Below are positions 10,100 through 20,004 of a stretch of 64,000 bases of DNA, piece by piece. Below the pieces are notes generated by a model that saw only the letters and a program-made list of their open reading frames with translations, had not been told where the DNA came from and searched no databases. The DNA is taken from assembly GCA_030407315.1 (NCBI GenBank), contig JALQPE010000340.1, forward strand, positions 1 to 64,000. The letters are read 5' to 3'. Position 1 is the first letter of the stretch; every line of letters begins with the position of its first letter. The DNA is from Asparagopsis taxiformis (Eukaryota; Rhodophyta; Florideophyceae; Bonnemaisoniales; Bonnemaisoniaceae). The position numbers and the translations under genes are program-made.

Positions 10100-11165
10100 T
10101 TAGTCTTAGAGGATGGACGAAGGTACGTGCGCGAATCTTGAGGGTATGCATTGAGGGAAGCGTGGGTTTTGAGTCTGACTATTTCCGTTGATGCGATATT
10201 TTTCATTGGAAGCCTGTTGACTGATGGTGTGTATTGAGCGGAGGATGGAAGAGAGGTACGTGAAGTTTTGAAAGTATGCTGTGAGGGAAGGTTGTTTTGA
10301 GTCTGACTGTTGTGGTTGATTCCGATGTTGTGTAGATGATGCAGGAATGTTGATGACGGAAGGTAAGTCATTGAGTGAGCACCAAGATTGTTTTGCGAAG
10401 ATATGGACTGCTGACTATGATTTATTCATTGCAAGGTTTTTGGATCATGGTTTGTATTGTGTGTAGGATGGATGAGAGGTACATTTGCGAGTTCTCAGGG
10501 TATGTAGCGAGGGAAACGTTGGTTTTCAATCTGACTGTTGCGATTGAATCCGATGTTGCGTAGGTGATGGAGGAATAGTGATGACGGAAGGTAAGTCACA
10601 TTGGGCGCCCAGACCGGTTGTGCGAAGATGCGGAATGCTGACTACTTTTCTTGGCTACACGATTACGTGATTTATGGTTTTATTGTGTGCAGGATGGAAC
10701 AGGTAAAGTAAGTGTGCGAGTTTTGAAAGTAAGCAGCGAGGGAAGGTTGGTTTTGAGTCTGACTATTTCCGTTGATGCGATATTTTCATTGGAAGCCTAT
10801 TGAGTCATGGGTGTATTGTGTGGAGCGAAGGTAAGTGTGCGAGTTTTGAAAGTATGCTGTGAGGGAAGGTTGGTTTTGAGTCTGACTGTTGTGGTTGATT
10901 CCGATGTTGTGTAGATGATGCAGGAATGTTGATGACAGAAGGTAAGTTTCACTGAGCACCAAGACTTTTTTGCGAAGATATGGACTGCTGACTTTGATTA
11001 TTCATTGCAATTTTTGGATCATGGTTTGTATTTTGTGTAGGATGGATGATTCAGTCATCCTCTCGGAGAGGTAAGTAAGGGAGTTTCTAGGATATCTGTC
11101 GTGGTAAGCGTTGCTTTGAATCTGACTGTTTGGGTTGATGTTTTGTATGTGATGCAGGAGTGGTG
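10100..11165 (+). repeat. Tandem array of intron-like units with mini-exons
   Basis: Diverged repeats of roughly 110-280 bp run on the plus strand. Each has a donor-like GGTAAGT or GGTACGT (near 10122, 10254, 10360, 10478, 10588, 10700, 10828, 10939, 11070), then a branch-like TCTGAC or TGCTGAC, then an acceptor-like TGTAG or GCAG. The acceptor is followed at once by a 10-30-base block such as GATGGATGAGAG and the next donor. The blocks contain stops in several frames, so the array does not look protein-coding. A similar array in the opposite orientation is at 62300-63425. The array points away from the transposase gene. Confidence 0.7.
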
Positions 11166-11504
11166 AAGCAGGAACGGCAGGACTGAAGGAGAGTGAAGAA
11201 GGGATGTAGGAAGATGGGGAATGAAGCTGTGAGGTGTTTCTGGTATGTGTATATTTTGGGGCATACGATAGAAGTGAGAGTGCGTTTCAAGTGGTGTAAG
11301 ATTTTGCTGACCATGTTCGTTTGATGTCTTGATGATTTAATGGGCTGGGGTGGTGTCGAGGAAAGCGGGGATGGTATTGGGAAGGAGCGTATTTTTGTAA
11401 TCTAGGTCGTGAGGGTTCTTGAAGTATGTGCGGATGGTGGTGCATGGCGTTCGGATGGTAGGGAGAACGCGATAGTGAGGGAGATGGGTGATCGACGATA
11501 TGCT

Positions 11505-11640
11505 GACAGGTATTTGTATTCTGGCTGGATACGTATTTCGTATTCTGGCTGGATACATATTCCGTATTATGGCTGGATACGTATTCCATTCTAACCGGGT
11601 ATTTATTTCCTATTCTGACCAGATATGTATTCCCTATTCT
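11505..11640 (+). repeat. 25-bp tandem repeat
   Basis: About five diverged copies of a unit reading TATTCTGGCTGGATACGTAT plus a few bases. The same unit occurs on the minus strand at about 61960-62070 in the second terminal copy. Confidence 0.75.
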
Positions 11641-11765
11641 AGAGAGACGTATTGTATACGAGCAGTTTCCTAAATGAGAGAATAAAATACGGTCCGATAT
11701 GGGCCCTGAATTTACCATCCGCTGTAATTTCTTCCCTCCCGGTTTTCGCTGATATATTGTATACT

Positions 11766-12228
11766 GGATGTCGGGTCCTAGTATTCCGCCAATGTACTAG
11801 AGAAAGTGGATGTCGGGTCCTAGTATTCCGCCAATGTACTAGAGAAAGTGGATGTCGGGTCCTAGTATTCCGCCATATGTACTAGAGAAAGTGGATGTCG
11901 GGTCCTAGTATTCCGCCATATGTACTAGAGAAGTGGATGTCGGGTCCTAGTATTCCGCCAATGTACTAGAGAAAGTGGATGTCGGGTCCTAGTATTCCGC
12001 CATATGTACTAGAGAAAGTGGATGTCGGGTCCTAGTATTCGCCATATGTACTAGAGAAAGTGGATGTCGGGTCCTAGTATTCCGCCATATGTACTAGAGA
12101 AAGTGGATGTCGGGTCCTAGTATTCCGCCATATGTACTAGAGAAAGTGGATGTCGGGCCCTAGTATTCCATATGTACTAGAGAAAGTGGATGTCGGGTCT
12201 AGTATTCCGCCATATGTACTAGACAAAG
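11766..12228 (+). repeat. 43-bp subterminal minisatellite, 11 copies
   Basis: Eleven head-to-tail copies of a 43-bp unit beginning GTGGATGTCGGGTCC. Each unit holds an inverted pair, CTAGTA and TACTAG, separated by 12 bases, so each is a potential dyad binding site. Copies differ by one or two bases (CCAATG versus CCATATG, small deletions). The second terminal copy at 61656-61828 has only four units. Confidence 0.9.
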
Positions 12229-12356
12229 TGGACGTCCGCATCCAAAAATTTTTTATTTTTGGACGCGGACGTTCATTTGTTCTAGTAAATCTCGGGGCCG
12301 ACTAGGACCGTACTAGAGAGACTGGGACGTCGCGTCCACTTCCGAAAAAACAGGAC
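12229..12356 (+). repeat. Terminal repeat of KDZ element with AT-loop hairpin
   Basis: GACGTCCGCATCCAAAAA (from 12231) is mirrored by TTTTTGGACGCGGACGTTC (ends 12273), giving a strong hairpin. It is followed by a GC-rich block ending CCACTTCCGAAAAAACAGG. The reverse complement of this whole block occurs at 61527-61655, where it interrupts a Ty3 pol gene. The outer edge is therefore placed near 12356. Confidence 0.7.
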
Positions 12357-12449
12357 GAGGAGTACCCAGTTGCTAGTGGGCGTAACGGCTCGAGAGCAGC
12401 CACCCGAGGCACTTTCAATAAGCCACGGCAAGACGCGAATTTCTCCGGA

Positions 12450-13120
12450 GGCCATAGGAAAATTTGCAACCCGCCTGAGCGCAGATGGCAATCCGCAAAA
12501 TTTGATACCCCCAAAAAACGATCAATTGGAGGGGGTCAAAACTGAGATGCAACGCAAAAACTCGTTTTACATTAATGTAGTGTCCACCGTTGGGCGTGAA
12601 AATCCGCACATGGACACTCTAGGGTATGCTGAACAGCACCAGCGGCTTGGAAAAACAGTTGGTCAAGGCCGAACACCCGCGGCAAGGGTAACGCACTCGC
12701 GTAGAACCCACCTTCGCGGGACGTACTAACGCCGATTGCGACTAATGTTGCTAACCTTTCCGGAAGGCGTCAACGCCGGCATTCCTAACGCCTCCCGACG
12801 GATCTGTTCGCTATGGTTTCGAGCGAGTAGCGTTGCGATTTAACATTCGTCCTTGGACTTAGAAAATTTCGGCGATCGGCTCCCAGGCCAAATTGGGCAT
12901 TGCAAAAATTTGTCATCTGCGAATTTGAACAAGATGCAACTTGAGGGTGAAACACAATAACCTCAGTTTACATTAATGTAGTGTCCACCATTGTCCTTCA
13001 AAACTCGCGCACGGGCACTCTGGAGTACGCTGAACATCGCTAGCGACTCGGAAAAACAATTGGCCTAGGCCATCACCCATTTCAGGGTCGACTCACCCGG
13101 GAGTATTTCGCCTAAGTGAG
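12450..13120 (+). repeat. Diverged ~400-bp tandem duplication
   Basis: Two copies, about 12450-12780 and 12860-13120, share TTTACATTAATGTAGTGTCC, a GGACACTCTAGGGTATGCTG-like block and a CTTGGAAAAACAGTTGG-like block. No coding region is seen. They probably belong to the 3' non-coding part of the Gag-like element to the right. Confidence 0.6.
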
Positions 13121-13867
13121 CGCCCTGTCACTGATGGTGGGCAACTCTCCTATCGTGCGCGGAGCGCACCGACGCTAGCGATACCAGCGTCTCGCAACGG
13201 CCCTGACCGTAGTCATCCCGAACAATTGGCTGCGCAGGACAACGGACGTCTTCGGACTTCGAGATATTTTACAGCTTGCCTCTCACACTATGGCCGGTTG
13301 TAATTATCCGCGATGGGATGCACGTACCTTGGGACTCTCGACACGCGTGCGTGGATGGTCGCACGACTCCTCGACTTCCGTCCAGTGGGAACTCTATTGC
13401 CAGTTCTATGCGCGAGAGCGATTCTCACTCACCGGCTTGCCGGTAAAGATTGTCACTGCGGCTATCGAGCCGCCTGACAAAAGCGATGACGTCTTGCAAG
13501 AGAGCGTCAGTTCGGATGGCGAATTCAGTTGAATTCGCGCAACAGCGAAGGCCGTAGCCACGCATCGCCCAAGAGCGTAAGGCGACTAGCGGCGAAGGCC
13601 ATCGCGAACGGCCATTATTATGGCACATCATAGCCCCCGGGACACGGTTTCTCACCCACGGGGTGAGTTTTCATCCGACTCCCGAGGGACCTCTTTTGTA
13701 GCAAGGGTTAGGTGATGCGTAATTCCTACCCTCGTTGCATAAAGGAAATCATTTGGAAACTCAGCTTTATTGTCGCACACCTACAATGGCTCTCTATACG
13801 CGGGTATTAACTGTCAAAGATTACCCTAGGGTATCAGTTGCTACTACGCGCTTCGAACGGGCTGCGA
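13121..13867. other. Non-coding retroelement remnant
   Basis: Short frames only, none supported by a domain. The segment lies directly downstream of the minus-strand Gag-like gene and is probably its 3' region. Confidence 0.4.
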
Positions 13868-16800
13868 CTAACGGCGCGTACGAGTCCGACGAGTCGGCCT
13901 GTCCTTGTTAATTGGAGACCCCACGCTCGCCGAAGGGGAAGAGGGCTGAGCCCTTTTACGCCTTCGGGCGACTCGTTGCCCCGCCGCCGCCACTGCGGCC
14001 GCGACTGTCGCCACTGGTGACGTCACATTGAGGCGACGCGTGGCGCGCGTGGGCGATCGAGGGTCTTCAACGACTTGCACGGACTCTCCACCCGGGGAGG
14101 TTGCGTCAGTGGGCTTAGGAGTTGCCTCCTTTATGCCCTCAGACTCTTTTTCAGTACCCCCAGCGGTGGCGACACCAGTAACCCCCGTCGCCGTAGGAGT
14201 AGCAACCGCGGAGGTCGGCTTACTCGTGGCGGGTTCGACCACAGCCACAGCCGTAGCAGTTCCCGCTGCCGTTGGGGCAGGAACGACCGAGGTCGTCGCC
14301 TTGACAGCTTCGACTGCCATTGGGTCGGCCGGAGCAGAACCACCCGACGCTACCGCATCGGAAACGCCCCTAGCCGACGGTGTGGGAGCGTTGGCAACGG
14401 GACGCGCGGCCGTGGCCGCACCAAGAGGGGCTGTTATCGTCTCTTCAGACGTGGCCGCCGGGGCAGTCGCTGCACCCGAGGGTGACGCGGCGGGGACCCC
14501 CCGCCCGTGTAAGAACGCCATACCCGGGAAGGCACGCGCGAGCGCGTTACCAGGGAGAGGGCGGGACCCTTCAACGTCTGCTTGGCGAACACGTAGGTCT
14601 TCTACCGTCATGATGGCGCGTGCGGCCCTAGCGCATATCGTGTTGGACTGCTGGTGCAGATCCCAGACCTGACAGAGCGCGCTCTGCAGGGCTAACTCCT
14701 GTTCCGCCAAATCACGCGCGTACCCCAGCCGGCTCTTGAACAAGTCATCGTGCTTTCGCTTCAGCAGCGTGTTCTCCGCCATCAACTCTGCTCGCAGAGT
14801 TTCCTTCTCGCCTTTAACCGTCGCCAAGGCAGCTTCGGCTGACACTCGCGCCGCTTCGCTTTGTGCCAATCGCTCTCGGCCCGCAGACACCGCGCGCTGG
14901 AGCTCTTCCACGCGCTTTTCCAAGGCCGAAGCATGCGCAGTCATGTCGGACGGGAGGGAACGGTCGGACGGCCGCGGCCGAGTAACCGACGACGGACCGG
15001 CTGAATCAGCCGGGACAGGCTCAACGGTGGCTATGTCTGCCGACGCGTCTGTGGCCGCCGGAGGACGCGCTGACCTGGGAACCGCGACGGGCAAGCCCGT
15101 TTCTTCCCGTGGAGGGAGAGCACGACCGCCATGGGTCTGATACGATATGCAGTCTTCCACGAGTCGCCCTAGGGTAACGTAATCCCACCCCCTGGCCATC
15201 CAACCTCCCATAAGGGGTTGCGCGGCAGTGTATTCGAGGACCCTAAGGGGGATGCCCAACTCGAGGCGTACTCCGAACAGGTACGACGATAAGTCGATCG
15301 AATGCGAGACCGGGTCCATTGGTACCCACTTGCTCAGCCGACGCGTCGGTTCGTAAGGAGAATTGGGTAGCGGCACGATGTCCACCGTCTCCCACGGGAA
15401 TGTTTCGTGCAAACGATAGAAATGCTCGAGCAACTCGGGCGTGACATCGAAGCACTCGAAATTGCGGATGAGTCCGCTAGGCCAGATGGGTGCCTCGACG
15501 CCCAAAGAGCGTATCTTCTTGAACATCTCCTCAGGGACTTGGTGCATGCGGTTTTGCGCCACAATATTCTCCAACCACGTCGCGGCGTAGTAGCACACCC
15601 ACTCCGTATGGGCCATCTTGTCCAAAACCCTCGCGAGGGTACCCCCGTCCGAGCTCACCAGGTGTGACGCTGCATAGCGGTACACGAGCGGCATCGGGAA
15701 CAAGACCTCCCATTCGGGGATTTCCATCCAACGGGGTATGCGAGCATAGTAACGTCGGCGCAACCTGGTCGGGATGCGCACATATTCGACGTCCTTGAAC
15801 GTTATGACGTAACCCCGCGGACCCGGCCGGAGATGCAGCGGTTGGTTACTCGTTTGAGGAAACGTGCGCCGACGTTCGTCGCGATACTCCCCACCCCACC
15901 GCTGGCGAATCCAGCGCACTGGGAACATCGGAGCCTGGTCCGCCAGTAGACGAATATCCACCTCAGCGAAATCGTCAACCAACGCCCCAAGTTGGTCTAA
16001 TTTGATCCAACGGGCGATCATTCGAACCATGGGTTCGTCTTCTGGTTCACTGAGGTGATACACGTCGCTCGGGAAGTTGGCCGGGATAGTGATACGACAT
16101 CGGCCATGCTCCATGCGCTTGCGCATTACTTGATCCGCCACGGCGGCTCCGTGAGTTCCCTTGATGCATTCGAACCGTTCCAGGACGGGGCGGCGCAACG
16201 GCAAGCGTCCGTATGACTCGTAGCTGCGGTAACCGGGTGCGCGCGAGAGCTCGTGCCCGAAGGCGTCCTGATGATGGATGAAGGGTTGCGTGTGAAGCGT
16301 CCGCATCCACTCCACCACCCTCGTCTCGTGCCCAGGGGCAACTCCAGCCGACGGGGCTACCGGAGGTTTCGTCAACCATAAAGGCCGCGGCGCCCGCGGG
16401 GACGGTGAGCCATAATAGGGATCTCGTCGCGCCCCATGGGACTCCGGGGTCCCCCCGGTTAATTGGGAGTGGTCGGGGATGTCTGCCGTCTTGCCTGAGG
16501 GCAAAGTGTTGACCATGCTTAACACTTCACCCAACTTGGCGGCCATGGCCGGTGACTCAGCTTCGCCAACGAGGCGAGCCAACGCGGAGTATACTTGTCC
16601 CCCGGCTGGAGCCGCGCCGCGGCTCCAGCGGGGGAACCGTCGGCGACGGTTCCCGCAGATGACTCCCCAGGGAGACGACCGTGGCCACCGTCACTCGGCA
16701 CCCTTGCCGGAGCCGGTACCGAAGGGGAGACGCCCCGCCCCTGACGACCTTGAGTTTGGTCCCCCCTGGCTGCAGTGGAGCCAAAACGCGGAGGGCGGTT

Positions 16801-17214
16801 GCCGCCACCTGTGGGGGTGAAATACGAAACACCCGAGGGGATGACAGAATCGCGTGCAGGCCGCGGCCGTGGGTGGTTATAGTAGTAACTTGGCATCACT
16901 TCGGTCCCCGCATAAGGGTCAGGAATGCCTTGCGTGGCTGCTGCGGCAGGAGCATAGAGGTCAAGATAAGAGCCCGGCAACGGTTGATGGGCTGCCGCAC
17001 GCGCTGTCACCGCCGAGGCGGTATTGGTCGGAGTACTCGTTGCAGGCAACGAGCGAGTAGACTCCCGAGGGTTGTTGTCGACGCCGCCTTTCGCGTCGGG
17101 ATGCGGAGGCGTCATGATTCCCCACTCGCTGAATTGGATCGGGATAGGGGAAACGGAAGTGACGAGTCGCTGTGAGGATGAAGAGAAGGAAGGTGGGGGA
17201 GTTGATGGATACAT
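13868..17214 (-). pseudogene. Gag-like retroelement protein, one frameshift
   Basis: An ATG at 17214 (MYPSTPPPSFSSS) opens a Pro/Gly-rich frame. The main 900-codon frame begins at 16582 without an ATG and overlaps the first by about 60 bases; sense carries over near 16560-16600 (GDKYT... to LARLVGEAESPAMA), so one indel splits a protein of about 1,100 residues. The middle is globular with many Trp/Tyr/Arg residues. Then come a coiled coil (LEKRVEELQRAVSAGRERL), an Ala/Thr/Pro-rich linker and a very basic tail (RRTRTRR). There is no zinc knuckle, protease or RT here. The layout suits a structural retroelement protein, with a 865-bp arm 42 bp upstream of its ATG. A host gene is less likely given the setting. 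Confidence 0.55.
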
Positions 17215-17256
17215 GATACCTGCGCGCAGGAGCGCGCCAGTTTAAGAAGGGGAGAG

Positions 17257-18121
17257 TGTGGGACTCGTCCCGTATCGCGCTGCGAGCGGTCGCGGGAGGG
17301 ACAATTCCAGGCGTCTGGAATGGGCGTCAGGAAGGGTCGCTTAAGCGGTACGCTCGAGAGCGTGAGTGGGTGCTCGATAGGGAATCAGCCGCGAAGAGCC
17401 GCGTGGGGAATCAATGGCCGCAGTGACGTGGCAAGGCAATTGTCGCCCAAGGGCGAATGGGCGCGTGCCGCCTTGCATTGGCACCGGGCCACATTGCTTG
17501 CGCGGGACCCTTCGGCGAGCGTGCAACGTGTAGCGATATAGGCGCGATTAGTCACACACGTGTGCGAGCGGGAGGATTCTCCCGTTACAGTTACACACGT
17601 GTATGTTACGGCTAGCCGTTTCTATTAGTTTACACGTAGCAACGTAGCAGCTTACTCTGTAAGGCCCCTGGGCCTCATAAACACCCCACAAGGTCCATTG
17701 GACGCCGGACCGGGACCATTGGTCCTGGTCCGGTCCCGGCAGTCTCGTTGACCATTTAAGGTCAACGGATTGGCCACTAAGCTACAATAAAGGTAGATCG
17801 TCTCGGTTCCAAATCTTTCGACCGTGGTCGTTTAACTTACAACTAAACGGCGGCGGCAGTTCCCTTACCGGATACCCGCTGCTCCGTTTCGATCTCCAAT
17901 TGGGGATCGCTCGCACATTTCCCCAATTGCCCGCCGCGAGCCTCCTCCGGCGGGAGTGCACGTGGATTGCCCTAGGGCATTTCGTCTCCACGGTAGTGGA
18001 GAACCTTCCCGCTTCTTTTAACGCCGCTAGGCGACCGGGAGGGGCCTTCCGCCCACCGGGACAAGGCTGCCGACTGGGAGTGCTGTCGGTTGGCACCCCC
18101 AGCCGGTCAACCGAAGCCAAC
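17257..18121 (-). repeat. 865-bp inverted arm, left copy
   Basis: It is nearly identical to the reverse complement of 18531-19395, with both arms 865 bp. The end next to the Gag-like gene reads ...GAGTCCCACA on the minus strand, an LTR-like CA end, and it contains ACAATAAA. Reading frames inside it are mirrored in the other arm and are not genes. Confidence 0.85.
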
Positions 18122-18530
18122 GCCCGCAGGCTTTTCAAACGGTCCCGACCGCTGCCGTCAGTGGTATCACAGTTGCGGAATACGTCGTGTGAAAACCACG
18201 CGTGGAGGCGACCACAATCCCCGCGGGGATCCATCGCGCTAAGTGCCTAGTTAACCCTTGAGTGGGTTGAGGACGGCCACGGCCGATAGATCCCTCCGGC
18301 AGGTTAGATCCAGCCCTCCCGGACCCCGCTCTACCACCCGCTACCGGGTTGGGAGACAGGTGTCCGGGCTCCGAGGGATCGATCCACCCGACACAGCCCT
18401 CGGGCTACTAGGATCGCACGAGGCGTCAACCTCGTGGAATCGGCGCTCTCACTCGTGAGTTCGAAGCCTTATCCCTATCCTCTAATCCTCCTCGGAGGTA
18501 TAATCCATCTACAAGGGCTAAGGTCCTACA
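18122..18530. other. Spacer between inverted arms
   Basis: A 409-bp unique sequence separates the two arms. No gene, tRNA or domain was recognised. Confidence 0.6.
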
Positions 18531-19395
18531 GTTGGCTTCGGTTGACCGGCTGGGGGTGCCAACCGACAGCACTCCCAGTCGGCAGCCTTGTCCCGGTGGG
18601 CGGAAGGCCCCTCCCGGTCGCCTAGCGGCGTTAAAAGAAGCGGGAAGGTTCTCCACTACCGTGGAGACGAAATGCCCTAGGGCAATCCACGTGCACTCCC
18701 GCCGGAGGAGGCTCGCGGCGGGCAATTGGGGAAATGTGCGAGCGATCCCCAATTGGAGATCGAAACGGAGCAGCGGGTATCCGGTAAGGGAACTGCCGCC
18801 GCCGTTTAGTTGTAAGTTAAACGACCACGGTCGAAAGATTTGGAACCGAGACGATCTACCTTTATTGTAGCTTAGTGGCCAATCCGTTGACCTTAAATGG
18901 TCAACGAGACTGCCGGGACCGGACCAGGACCAATGATCCCGGTCCGGCGTCCAATGGACCTTGTGGGGCGTTTATGCGGCCCAGGGGTCTTACAGAGTAA
19001 GCTGCTACGTTGCTACGTGTAAACTAATAGAAACGGCTAGCCGTAACATACACGTGCACAACTGCAACCGGAGAATCCTCCCGCTCGCACTCGTGTGTGA
19101 CTAATCGCGCCTATATCGCTACACGTTGCACGCTCGCCGAAGGGTCCCGCGCAAGCAATGTGGCCCGGTGCCAATGCAAGGCGGCACGCGCCCATTCGCC
19201 CTTGGGCGACAATTGCCTTGCCACGTCACCGCGGCTAGTGATTACCTACGCGGCTCTTCGCGGCTGATTCCTTATCGAGCACCCACTCACGCTCTCGAGC
19301 GTACCGCTTAAGCGACCCCTCCTGGCGCCCATTCCAGACGCCTGGAATTATCCCTCCCGCGACCGCTCGCAGCGCAATACGGGACGAGTCTCACA
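18531..19395 (+). repeat. 865-bp inverted arm, right copy
   Basis: Mirror image of 17257-18121 with scattered point differences. It is followed on the plus strand by a short leader (TTTAGTATAAAATGCC) and then a tyrosine-recombinase remnant. The pair could be two LTRs in opposite orientation or the inverted terminal repeats of DIRS-type elements lying head to head. Confidence 0.85.
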
Positions 19396-19559
19396 GTAAC
19401 TTAGTTTAGTATAAAATGCCTCTGGATTAGCCAGAGTGCTTAACCTTTAGAGGTAACGTAAACTCACGTGGAATTTACGACTCCACTGAACAGTGATTGC
19501 ATTGCCCTATCCCATCCTTCCAGGACGAATTAGCTTTAGCTATACAGCTCGACGGGTTA

Positions 19560-19989
19560 CGTCTTTCGCTCCATCAATACGCACTTCGTGCGTGAGCACC
19601 CCCAACCTTCACCCTGTATTACCGGCAGACCTTTCGGGGTATACTCGCTATCGGCGGTTGACGCAAGATTCGCTTGCTCTACCACACTACCGAGGCTCGG
19701 GACATCTGTAGGGTGGTTTTGCCGCTTTGCGGATTTTCTACCTACTACACTACTCACTAAGGCTCAGGTACCGCCTCCGCCGTATGGAAAATTTTACTTC
19801 CACGGACTACGCGAGGGGGCCGCAACCGATTCGTACGCAGCTGGAGTGCCTCTCCAGACTATCATGGCGTTAGGCGGATGGTCTGAAGCTAAGACATTGC
19901 AGGATACCTACCTCGACCGTACGGCTCCCGAAACTGATGATACCAAGGAGATCTTCGGTTGCTTCCACCATCTCCGGTCTTTGGCATAA
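19560..19989 (+). pseudogene. Tyrosine recombinase C-terminal remnant
   Basis: The frame ending in TAA at 19987-19989 carries HGLREGAATDSYAAG, then IMALGGW and TLQDTYLDRT. This is the H-x-x-R box, the GGW turn and the nucleophile Tyr region of phage-integrase-type recombinases as found in DIRS and Crypton elements. Upstream residues (PITGRPFGVYSLSAVDARF-like) are degraded and no full domain is present. The stop codon falls inside a sequence repeated at 21138. Confidence 0.65.
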
Positions 19990-20004
19990 CGACGGATTGG
20001 TTAT
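19983..20004 (+). repeat. 22-bp direct repeat, copy 1
   Basis: Begins TGGCATAACGACG at the last codons of the recombinase remnant. One mismatch to the copy at 21138-21159. Such repeats beside a recombinase gene resemble the split direct repeats of PAT/Ngaro-like elements. Confidence 0.6.

Larger units (their letters stand above)
1..12356. mobile_element. Large decayed KDZ/Plavaka-like DNA transposon, right end and cargo
   Basis: I group this stretch as one element because its right terminal zone (about 9780-12356) recurs inverted at 61527-63427, where it cuts cleanly into a Ty3 pol gene, which marks a mobile terminus near 12356. The transposase (6457-9695, minus) lies just inside that zone. 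The two plus-strand loci to its left, a methyltransferase-SET pseudogene and a coiled-coil protein pair, have no host-type neighbours and share the same indel-type decay. The left end is not in the window, so membership of bases 1-4000 is an inference. The alternative is two adjacent elements. CACTA/KDZ-type elements commonly carry a second accessory protein and subterminal repeats, which fits what is seen. Confidence 0.55.

Noticed and set aside
11766..12228. CRISPR-like array
   Set aside because: Units are head-to-tail 43-mers with no unique spacers, in a eukaryotic nuclear setting.
14028..14672. Plus-strand 214-codon frame rich in Ala/Val/Gly
   Set aside because: Antisense shadow of the Ala/Thr/Pro-rich linker of the Gag-like gene.
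18430..18480. tRNA-like GAGTTCGAAGCC
   Set aside because: A T-loop-like string only; no acceptor, D or anticodon stems could be paired around it.
17782..18870. Pairs of 110-150-codon frames with identical proteins on opposite strands
   Set aside because: They are mirrored by the 865-bp inverted arms and have no domain; they reflect repeat structure, not genes.
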